A DNA stretch of 7,177 bases, taken from contig JAQVTV010000047.1 of the NCBI GenBank assembly GCA_028699855.1, forward strand, positions 1 through 7,177. Direction: 5' to 3'. How positions within the stretch are numbered: the first letter of the stretch is position 1; each line of letters opens with the position of its first letter. This document shows positions 1-5,047 of this stretch, piece by piece. Source of the DNA: Candidatus Izemoplasmatales bacterium. GTDB lineage: Bacteria > Bacillota_I > Bacilli_A > Izemoplasmatales > Hujiaoplasmataceae. Below the pieces are notes generated by a model that had not been told where the DNA came from, made no database searches, and was given only the letters and a program-made list of their open reading frames with translations. Position numbers and translations under genes: made by a program.

Positions 1-1476
1 CATATTGAAGCCCCCGAACGGTTGATAACCCACGATTGCGCCGGTACACTTGCGATTGATGTAGAGGTTTCCGACATGGAAATCTTCCCGTGCCATTTCG
101 ATGTGTGCGCGGTTATTGGACAAGATCGATCCCGTCAAGCCGAATTCGGTTTGGTTGACTACATCCAGACCTTCCATAAACGACCCGACTTTGGTGATGG
201 CCAAGACCGGACCAAAAATCTCTTCTTGCATGATGCGCGCTGATGGGGCGACATCCTTGATGATTGTCGGTTCGATGAACCAGCCTTTTTCGGGATGTGT
301 CACGCCACCGAAAACGAGTTTTCCTTCGGTCTTGCCGATTTCAATATAACGTTCGATAGATTGGAAGGCTTTTTGATCGTTGACGGGTCCCATGGTCACA
401 CTTGGGTCAACCGGATTGCCCAAAGTGATTTTTTTGGCTTGTTGCACGATTTTCTGCACTAACTCGTCATAAATGGATTCATGAATGATCGCGCGCGAAC
501 AAGCACTGCATTTCTGCCCGGAAAAACCAAAAGCCGAGGACACGATTGCGGTTGCCGCATGATCGATGTCGTATTTTTCGTCTACGAGAATCGCATCTTT
601 GCCGCCCATCTCCGCAATCACGCGTTTCAACCAAATCTGACCTTTTCCGACTTTTGCCGCATTCTCATAAATAGCCTGTCCGACTTCTTTCGAACCAGTA
701 AAGGAAATGAAACGGATTTTTGGATGTTTCACCATATAATCGCCGATTTCCGAACCACGTCCGGGAACGAAGTTCAAAACGCCTTCGGGCAGTCCTGCCC
801 GTGACATCAAATCGACAAAGCGACTGGCAATCACTTGGGTGGTCATCGCCGGTTTGAGCAAAACGGTATTTCCGGTCACGATCGCTGCTGAAGTCATGCC
901 AGTCAGGATCGCAAGCGGGAAATTCCACGGTGTGATGATTGCACCGACACCCAAAGGTATGTAGCGATATTCATTCCGCTCGAGATTTCTCCGACTCAAG
1001 ACCTTTGTGTCGATTTGGGTCATCTCAAGCATTTGTCTGCCATAGTATTCAAGAAAATCAATGGCCTCCGCGGTATCCGCATCCGCTTCAATCCAAGGCT
1101 TACCCGCTTCCAGGGTCATCAACGCATTGAAATCGAAGCGCTCGCGTCTGAGGATCGCTGCGGCTTTGAAGAGCACGTCCGCGCGGACGGATGCAGGCGT
1201 TTTTTTCCATGTCTCAAAGGCGTGAAGCGCGCAAGCCATCGCCTCATCCACTTCCTTGATGCCCGCTTGTGCGATTTTTCCGATGACTTCGAGATGGTTC
1301 GCGGGGTTGAGCGATGTGTAGACTTCCTTGGTGAAGACCTTTCTTGAGCCCAAAATCAGCGGATGCGTCTCTCCTAGCTGACTTTTGACGCGTGCGATCG
1401 CCTCAAGATACGTCTGTTTGTTTTCGTTGAGGCTGTAATCGACGAGCGGTTCGGTTTTATAAGGATAGATTGCCAT
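1..1476 (-). CDS. rocA: L-glutamate gamma-semialdehyde (1-pyrroline-5-carboxylate) dehydrogenase, RocA type; C-terminus cut by the window
   Basis: This cytosolic NAD(P)+-dependent aldehyde dehydrogenase oxidises glutamate semialdehyde/P5C to glutamate, the last step of proline and arginine breakdown. The window holds 492 codons without a stop. The open end reads PFGGFNM, which in RocA proteins (about 515 residues) lies some 20-25 residues before the end. Visible ALDH motifs are TPWNFPLA near residue 182 (oxyanion Asn185), FTGSKEVG at 259-266 (cofactor loop), AEMGGK with general base Glu289, and SGQKCSACSRA with catalytic Cys323. The Cys-Ser-Ala-Cys-Ser signature and the N-terminal layout fit RocA better than generic ALDHs. 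The ATG at 1476 follows a GAAAGGAAGG ribosome site (1485-1494, spacing 8). The gene starts 24 bases after the FAD dehydrogenase gene with no terminator between them, so it is very likely the last or a late gene of the same operon. A ketoglutarate semialdehyde dehydrogenase is a less likely alternative. Confidence 0.93.
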   Translation of the reverse strand, partial: MAIYPYKTEPLVDYSLNENKQTYLEAIARVKSQLGETHPLILGSRKVFTKEVYTSLNPANHLEVIGKIAQAGIKEVDEAMACALHAFETWKKTPASVRADVLFKAAAILRRERFDFNALMTLEAGKPWIEADADTAEAIDFLEYYGRQMLEMTQIDTKVLSRRNLERNEYRYIPLGVGAIITPWNFPLAILTGMTSAAIVTGNTVLLKPAMTTQVIASRFVDLMSRAGLPEGVLNFVPGRGSEIGDYMVKHPKIRFISFTGSKEVGQAIYENAAKVGKGQIWLKRVIAEMGGKDAILVDEKYDIDHAATAIVSSAFGFSGQKCSACSRAIIHESIYDELVQKIVQQAKKITLGNPVDPSVTMGPVNDQKAFQSIERYIEIGKTEGKLVFGGVTHPEKGWFIEPTIIKDVAPSARIMQEEIFGPVLAITKVGSFMEGLDVVNQTEFGLTGSILSNNRAHIEMAREDFHVGNLYINRKCTGAIVGYQPFGGFNM

Positions 1477-1500
1477 GGGTATTACCTTCCTTTCAAAAGA

Positions 1501-2646
1501 TTAAACGACTGATTTTTCAATATCGTCCATCATATGTTTTTTAAAGCGATCGATGTGGTAAAGGGATACATCCAATGTCGGGGGTTCTTTGAGAATGATC
1601 TCGGATATCAACACTCCGGTCATCGGTGCGAACATGAAACCATGCCCGGAAAAACCGCATGCCATGGTATAGCCTTGAAGATTGGGAGCTTCACAGATGA
1701 TGGGCTGCCGATCGGGTGACATATTATAAGATCCTCCCCATTGGCGAACCACGCGCAGCTTTCCTATCACAGGCAAAATCTCGCAGACGGTTTCAGCCAT
1801 CGCTTCCAAAAATTGCCAGGATGAGGATATATCATGTCCTTGAACTTGATCCGGAGTGCTTCTCCCCATGAGAAAACTTCCATGCGGGACTTGTTGGCAA
1901 TAGATGTTTTTCTTGAAACTCATGACCATCGGTCCTTGGATTTTTTCGATGGGCTCAGTGACTAAAATCTCATGATTTTCGGAATATACGGGAATGTCAA
2001 TCCCTGCCATCTTGCCGACCTCGCATGCATAACCTCCGGACGCGTTGACGACGTGGTGCGTCAAGATTGTGCGCTTGCTCGTGATGACTTTTTCGATGCG
2101 GCCTGATTCAATCGAGATCGACCGCACCGTCTCAAAGAAGAGAAAGGTCACGCCGAGCCGTTTCGCAGCCTGATAATATGCGTCAGTCATCTTGAATGGA
2201 TTCAAATGGCCATCCGTGGGACAAAATGTGGCACTCACAAAAGCTTCGGGATTCAGATGGGGTACGATGTTTCGCGCTTCGGACACGCTCAATTGACGCG
2301 AGGGTATATCAAGTGAATTTTGCAGTCGCACGTTGTGTGTGAACTGCTCATGTTCTTCTTGATCCGTCGCAAGAATGAGATAGCCCTCTTGCTTGAACTC
2401 GATGTCATCCGCATAATCGAGGATGGTTGCCGCATCATGAAAGAACTCGATAGATCTTTTGGCCATCATACAATTGGCTTTGGTGGCCCATTGTTGGCGC
2501 ACCCCGGCACCACAACGACCCGTTGCGCCACTGGTCATGTATGATTGGTCGATAACCACGATGTCCTTCACACCTTTATGCGCCAAATGATAAGCGATCG
2601 CCACACCGCTGATTCCGCTGCCGATAATCAGAATATTCGCGATCAT
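1501..2646 (-). CDS. DAO-family FAD-dependent amine/imino-acid dehydrogenase, catalytic (beta) subunit; probable L-proline dehydrogenase subunit
   Basis: This 381-residue protein belongs to the D-amino-acid oxidase (DAO) fold family, with sarcosine oxidase beta, HcnC, opine oxidase B and the beta subunit of archaeal dye-linked L-proline dehydrogenase PDH1. The FAD-binding motif is at the N-terminus (GSGISG, Gly9/11/14, then Asp33 at the end of the second strand). Other family marks are GATGRCGAGVRQQW at residues 40-53, a PTDGHLNPF segment, and GFSGHGFMFAP near 331-341. The RCGxGxRQQ block and the GFSGHGFM block resemble PDH1-beta as I recall it. Members oxidise a secondary amine and pass electrons through FAD to partner subunits. 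Its ATG overlaps the upstream stop codon as ATGA, implying translational coupling; an AAAGGCGG lies 10 bases upstream. The Fe-S and FAD genes upstream and P5C dehydrogenase downstream point to L-proline as substrate. Sarcosine, D-proline or D-hydroxyproline cannot be excluded from sequence alone. Confidence 0.88.
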   Translation of the reverse strand: MIANILIIGSGISGVAIAYHLAHKGVKDIVVIDQSYMTSGATGRCGAGVRQQWATKANCMMAKRSIEFFHDAATILDYADDIEFKQEGYLILATDQEEHEQFTHNVRLQNSLDIPSRQLSVSEARNIVPHLNPEAFVSATFCPTDGHLNPFKMTDAYYQAAKRLGVTFLFFETVRSISIESGRIEKVITSKRTILTHHVVNASGGYACEVGKMAGIDIPVYSENHEILVTEPIEKIQGPMVMSFKKNIYCQQVPHGSFLMGRSTPDQVQGHDISSSWQFLEAMAETVCEILPVIGKLRVVRQWGGSYNMSPDRQPIICEAPNLQGYTMACGFSGHGFMFAPMTGVLISEIILKEPPTLDVSLYHIDRFKKHMMDDIEKSVV

Positions 2647-2918
2647 CGTTTTTTTGCCGCCTTTATCGCTTCAAGGGGAACACCGATGATAAGTGGTCGA
2701 ACGGTGTGCGTGGGAACATCCTCAATGCTTACGCCGAGAAAAGTCGCAATTTCACGACGGATCATTTCTTGGCAGTTTTGGCCTTGGCAAGGCCCCATTC
2801 CGACTCGAAGCTGTCGTTTGAGGTCTTCGAAATGTGTATAGCCTTTCTGCAACAACTCGCGGACTTGTTCCACGGTGACATCTTCACATCGGCAAATAAT
2901 GTTGGGCTCTTTATTCAT
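2643..2918 (-). CDS. BFD-type [2Fe-2S] protein, small subunit of the dehydrogenase complex
   Basis: This 91-residue protein has the Cys arrangement of the bacterioferritin-associated ferredoxin-like (Fer2_BFD) domain: Cys9-x-Cys11 in ICRCEDVT and Cys44-x4-Cys49 in GMGPCQGQNC, which would hold one [2Fe-2S] cluster. The tail TVRPLIIGVPLEAI matches the proline-rich ending seen where this domain sits at the C-terminus of HcnB or sarcosine oxidase alpha. Here it is a free-standing gene. It probably docks on the FAD subunits and carries electrons between them. I chose the ATG at 2918 because it has AGGAG five bases upstream and starts just before the first Cys motif; a longer in-frame start at 2978 would lie deep in the preceding gene. 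It overlaps the 4Fe-4S gene by 8 bases (ATGAATAA) and the next gene by 4 (ATGA). Confidence 0.9.
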   Translation of the reverse strand: MNKEPNIICRCEDVTVEQVRELLQKGYTHFEDLKRQLRVGMGPCQGQNCQEMIRREIATFLGVSIEDVPTHTVRPLIIGVPLEAIKAAKKR

Positions 2919-3393
2919 GAGGACTCCTGATGGTGATAAAGTCATAGAGGTATTGTTGATCGATTGCCACCGTGACAATATGCGTATGATCCTGGATGGG
3001 TGTACTGCGAACCTCGAGGATCTTGACGGGGGCGATCACCTCGCCCGCTCGGTTCACGCCATGCCATACATCACTGACGTGGGGCAAAGGCAGAAACTCA
3101 TAAGGAATCTTGAAAATCGCTTGATCTTGTTTCAGTGAGACGACACAAATCGCGAGTCCGGGACAACTGTGGATACACATCCCACACCCCGTACATCTGT
3201 CGACATCGAGTTGCGGTCGATGATTGATATCCTGACCGATGGTAATGGCATGGACCGGGCAACTGGTCTCACACGGGTTGCACGGTATCGCTTCATAACA
3301 CTCGATGATCGCTTTGGGTTTTAACAATACGTCTTGTTGGGGAAAACACGACTTCACTTGTTCGAGAGAGGGATAACCTAGTCGTTTGAGCAT
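2911..3393 (-). CDS. 2[4Fe-4S] ferredoxin-domain protein, electron-transfer subunit
   Basis: This 160-residue protein carries two [4Fe-4S] motifs. The first is unusual: Cys32-x5-Cys38-x2-Cys41-x3-Cys45-Pro (ECYEAIPCNPCETSCP). The second is standard: Cys67-x2-Cys70-x2-Cys73-x3-Cys77-Pro. Cys16 and Cys83 are extra. The C-terminal half (from about 90) includes PYEFLPLP and has no Cys; it looks like a beta-rich domain of a family I recall only from such FAD/Fe-S dehydrogenase operons. The likely role is to carry electrons out of the flavoprotein complex, perhaps to a ferredoxin or membrane acceptor; the acceptor is unknown. The ATG at 3393 has AAAGGGGG six bases upstream. An in-frame start at 3480 would extend far into the upstream gene and adds nothing family-like. 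The gene overlaps its upstream neighbour by 16 bases and its downstream one by 8. Confidence 0.9.
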   Translation of the reverse strand: MLKRLGYPSLEQVKSCFPQQDVLLKPKAIIECYEAIPCNPCETSCPVHAITIGQDINHRPQLDVDRCTGCGMCIHSCPGLAICVVSLKQDQAIFKIPYEFLPLPHVSDVWHGVNRAGEVIAPVKILEVRSTPIQDHTHIVTVAIDQQYLYDFITIRSPHE

Positions 3394-4478
3394 GATGAAC
3401 CCCCTTTGAGTTTTTGTTGGCCCAAACGGATCTTTTCGCCAAAGGGTCCACATCGTAAAATTCCCAGTTCGGTCGTGCATTCATGTTTGAGAAGATGATA
3501 GCCTTCAAGCGCATATCCCAGACGTTCGGATACAATCAAGCCGATGAATTGACCTTCGACGATCGCGCTCGATGCTTCTTCGATGCCGGTGACATCGCCA
3601 CAGGCAAAAATGTTTCTGATGGATGTTTCATGGGCCGATGACATGTGCGGGACACAGCCTCCAAGCTCTGATATATAGCGCATCTCGGCCCCTGCCATCG
3701 AAAGCAACTGGTGCATCGGCGTGAGACCGACAGAAATACATAGTGTATCGATCGGGATCGTCGTTTCCGTATCTTCGATGGGCTGCCACTTTTCATCCAG
3801 GCGGATGGTTTCAATCGCTTCGATCGCTGTCATGCCAATCGCGCGCTTCACAGTAGTTTGCGTCATGATTGGCACACCGAGTCGTCGCAATTTCGATGCA
3901 TGCACTTTATATCCGCCGATATTCGGCGCAGCTTCGAGCACGGCTTTGACGTTCACACCCGCCTGCATCATTTGATAACTCACGATCAAACCGATGTTGC
4001 CTGACCCCACCATCACGGCGTTTTTCCCGGGAAGCACACCATAGAGATTCATCAATGTCTGCACCGCGCCTGCGCCATAGATACCTGGAAGATCATTGTT
4101 GGGAAAACTCAACAAACGTTCGCTTGCTCCGGTGGCGATGATGATCGCCTGGGCTTGATATTTTTGGTAGACGCCTTGCCGATAGACGCTGATCACACGA
4201 TCAGGATATATCGCGACCACTGTCGCCTCGAGATGAAGTTCAAAGTGATCTTGATATGCTTCGATATCGCGATAGAGTTTCTTGGCGATATCATACCCGC
4301 GTGTTTTGGCATATTGTTTTTGCGAACCGAAAAATTTATGTGTCTGTTTGATCAGTTGACCGCCGATGAGGGGAGAACGTTCGAACATCGCCACGTGCGC
4401 CCCGGCACGCAAAAGGATGCCCGCAGCGGATAAACCAGCGGGCCCCGAACCGATAATGATGACTTCTCGTTGATTCAT
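3378..4478 (-). CDS. FAD/nucleotide-binding oxidoreductase, HcnB/PDH-alpha/SoxA-like subunit
   Basis: This 366-residue protein is a pyridine-nucleotide-disulfide-oxidoreductase-fold flavoprotein like HcnB, opine oxidase A and PDH1-alpha. The N-terminal dinucleotide motif is IIGSGPAG (Gly10/12/15), followed by PLIGGQ. A second Rossmann motif, VGSGNIG, lies near residues 155-162 with a Glu at the end of its second strand (LEAAPNIGG). CGDVTGIEEASSAIVEG near 292-308 is the C-terminal FAD site. No redox-active CxxC is seen, as expected for this subfamily. HcnB-type proteins of roughly 450-480 residues end in a BFD Fe-S domain; this one stops before it, and the domain is encoded two genes downstream. 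The ATG at 4478 overlaps the preceding stop as ATGA, so translation is probably coupled; no strong ribosome site is seen. It likely relays electrons from the catalytic DAO subunit. Whether the second site binds NAD(P), or ATP as in archaeal PDH1, cannot be told here. Confidence 0.9.
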   Translation of the reverse strand: MNQREVIIIGSGPAGLSAAGILLRAGAHVAMFERSPLIGGQLIKQTHKFFGSQKQYAKTRGYDIAKKLYRDIEAYQDHFELHLEATVVAIYPDRVISVYRQGVYQKYQAQAIIIATGASERLLSFPNNDLPGIYGAGAVQTLMNLYGVLPGKNAVMVGSGNIGLIVSYQMMQAGVNVKAVLEAAPNIGGYKVHASKLRRLGVPIMTQTTVKRAIGMTAIEAIETIRLDEKWQPIEDTETTIPIDTLCISVGLTPMHQLLSMAGAEMRYISELGGCVPHMSSAHETSIRNIFACGDVTGIEEASSAIVEGQFIGLIVSERLGYALEGYHLLKHECTTELGILRCGPFGEKIRLGQQKLKGGSSCSND

Positions 4479-4780
4479 GTGATGCGACCCAGCCCTTCTT
4501 CCAATTCCACGATCATGCCTTCTTCCAAGGGTGTGATGCACGTCTTGATGTTCGAGACATGATTCACTCTCATATGACATGAACCGCAATTCCCGATGGC
4601 ACAATAGAATCCTCGAGCGCGTTTATGATGGATACTCTTGGACAACTCTTTGAAACCCAGTGCATGTAATGCCGAAGCGATGGTGTCACCTTCATGGCCG
4701 ATCTGAGGTTGACCATTGAAGGTGAAATGAATCACTTTTTTTTCTGGAAAATCAAGAATCGGATGTTTGTGTATTCTCAC
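4475..4780 (-). CDS. HcnA-like plant-type [2Fe-2S] protein, first gene of the operon (GTG start)
   Basis: This is a 101-residue protein of the Fer2_4 / HcnA / sarcosine-oxidase-alpha N-terminal type. It opens RIHKHPILDF, the usual beginning of the family, followed by FTFNGQPQIGHEGDTIASALHALG. The cluster motif is Cys60-x4-Cys65-x2-Cys68-x12-Cys81 within RGFYCAIGNCGSC and IKTCITPLEEGM. It should bind one [2Fe-2S] cluster and form a complex with the FAD subunit encoded next, whose ATG overlaps its TGA. I chose the GTG at 4780: the protein then starts exactly where relatives start, GGTGA (4786-4790) lies five bases upstream, and a good promoter ends at 4806. The in-frame ATGs at 4828 and 4810 would fall in or before that promoter. 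They remain possible only if transcription starts further upstream. Confidence 0.88.
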   Translation of the reverse strand: MRIHKHPILDFPEKKVIHFTFNGQPQIGHEGDTIASALHALGFKELSKSIHHKRARGFYCAIGNCGSCHMRVNHVSNIKTCITPLEEGMIVELEEGLGRIT

Positions 4781-4785
4781 ATGAT

Positions 4786-4790
4786 TCACC
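4786..4790 (-). promoter_or_regulatory. Ribosome binding site that decides the GTG start at 4780
   Basis: On the minus strand AAAGTGGTGA precedes the GTG by five bases. The GGTGA core matches the 3' part of the AAGGAGGTGA consensus. This, with the family-typical N-terminus, favours the GTG over the upstream ATGs. Confidence 0.6.
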
Positions 4791-4805
4791 ACTTTCAACG
4801 CTAAT

Positions 4806-4834
4806 ATCATAACATAAAACGCTTTCATTAGGAA
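4806..4834 (-). promoter_or_regulatory. Extended -10 sigma-A-type promoter of the dehydrogenase operon
   Basis: The -10 hexamer is TATGAT at 4806-4811, preceded by TGT at 4812-4814, giving the extended -10 form TGnTATGAT. The best -35 at 17-base spacing is TTCCTA (4829-4834), weak, which is usual when the -10 is extended. Transcription would start near 4799, leaving about 19 bases before the GTG. No sigma-54 (-24/-12) element was found, unlike the SigL-driven roc operons of Bacillus subtilis. Confidence 0.65.
4814..4827 (-). promoter_or_regulatory. Catabolite response element (cre)-like site inside the operon promoter
   Basis: The minus strand reads TGAAAGCGTTTTAT. Against the CcpA consensus TGWAANCGNTNWCA it agrees at every position but the last two, with a perfect TGAAAGCG half. 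It fills the spacer between the -35 and -10 elements, a position where bound CcpA would block RNA polymerase. This suggests carbon catabolite repression of amino-acid oxidation. It is inferred from sequence only; no ccpA gene is visible in the window. Confidence 0.6.
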
Positions 4835-4901
4835 TACCCCATTTTGAGGAAATCTTACGAAATACTTCGAAAAAAGCTCCCTATGAATCGAGACTGTTCG
4901 C

Positions 4902-4919
4902 TTTCGATGAAGATCGAAA
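4902..4919. repeat. Perfect inverted repeat, 7-base arms
   Basis: TTTCGAT (4902-4908) and ATCGAAA (4913-4919) are separated by GAAG. The repeat lies between the two divergent promoters and upstream of both predicted transcripts, so it is better explained as a protein-binding site than an RNA hairpin. The regulator is unknown. Confidence 0.5.
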
Positions 4920-4922
4920 AAC

Positions 4923-4943
4923 AATGAAATCATGTGTTTCATT
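4923..4943. repeat. Perfect inverted repeat, 7-base arms around a 7-base centre
   Basis: AATGAAA (4923-4929) and TTTCATT (4937-4943) flank TCATGTG. The 14-base centre-to-centre spacing of the arms would suit a dimeric regulator, but none is assigned. The same AATGAAA heptamer also begins the cre-like site on the minus strand (4823-4829). Confidence 0.5.
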
Positions 4944-4955
4944 TCAGAAAAACGC

Positions 4956-4980
4956 CTTGGAAAGCCAGTGATTTTCCGAG
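4956..4980. repeat. Imperfect inverted repeat just upstream of the channel promoter
   Basis: CTTGGAAA (4956-4963) pairs with TTTCCGAG (4973-4980) at seven of eight positions across a nine-base centre. It ends five bases before the -35 box of the plus-strand promoter, a position suited to an activator. It may also be chance. Confidence 0.35.
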
Positions 4981-4985
4981 ATAGA

Positions 4986-5014
4986 TTGTCACACTTATTC
5001 GAATATGATACAAT
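4986..5014 (+). promoter_or_regulatory. Sigma-A-type promoter of the channel gene
   Basis: The -35 box TTGTCA (4986-4991) and the -10 box TACAAT (5009-5014) are separated by exactly 17 bases, and TGA before the -10 gives an extended form. Transcription should start near 5021. The leader then carries GGAGATGA (5033-5040), a near match to GGAGGTGA, seven bases before the ATG at 5048. This is the strongest promoter in the window. Confidence 0.8.
4996..5005. repeat. 10-base perfect palindrome in the spacer of the channel promoter
   Basis: TATTCGAATA lies between the -35 and -10 boxes. A repressor bound there would block the promoter. Another TTCGAA sits at 4866-4871, and TTTCGAT/ATCGAAA at 4902-4919 shares the TTCGA core, so a common regulator is conceivable. 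Confidence 0.4.
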
Positions 5015-5047
5015 CCGGATATATGATAGTGGGGAGATGAACCGCTC

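Larger units (their letters stand above)
4781..5047. other. Divergent intergenic control region (267 bases)
   Basis: This is the only sizeable non-coding stretch in the window. It separates the minus-strand dehydrogenase operon from the plus-strand channel gene and holds one promoter for each, a cre-like site, and four short inverted repeats, listed separately. No tRNA, riboswitch or convincing small gene was recognised. One minus-strand frame stays open across it up to 5089, but that extension shows no protein-like features. Confidence 0.8.

Noticed and set aside
481..1347. Plus-strand open frames at 481-804, 939-1130 and 1015-1347
   Set aside because: They lie antisense inside the continuous RocA-type frame, which has full ALDH motifs; none has a ribosome site or recognisable domain.
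1477..1500. Terminator or separate promoter between the FAD dehydrogenase and P5C dehydrogenase genes
   Set aside because: The 24-base gap holds only a ribosome site; there is no hairpin or room for a promoter.
2643..2978. Longer start at 2978 for the BFD-type protein and at 3480 for the 4Fe-4S protein
   Set aside because: Both would extend deep into the upstream gene; the internal ATGs at 2918 and 3393 have good ribosome sites and family-like N-termini.
4923..4943. AATGAAA-7-TTTCATT as a second cre site
   Set aside because: The arms are too far apart and the central CG is missing, so it does not fit the 14-base CcpA consensus.
4986..5020. Mirror-image promoter on the minus strand (TTGTAT and GACAAT with 17-base spacing) within the channel promoter
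   Set aside because: Weak match to both boxes, largely a by-product of the symmetry of the plus-strand promoter; the extended -10 at 4806-4811 is far better placed for the operon.
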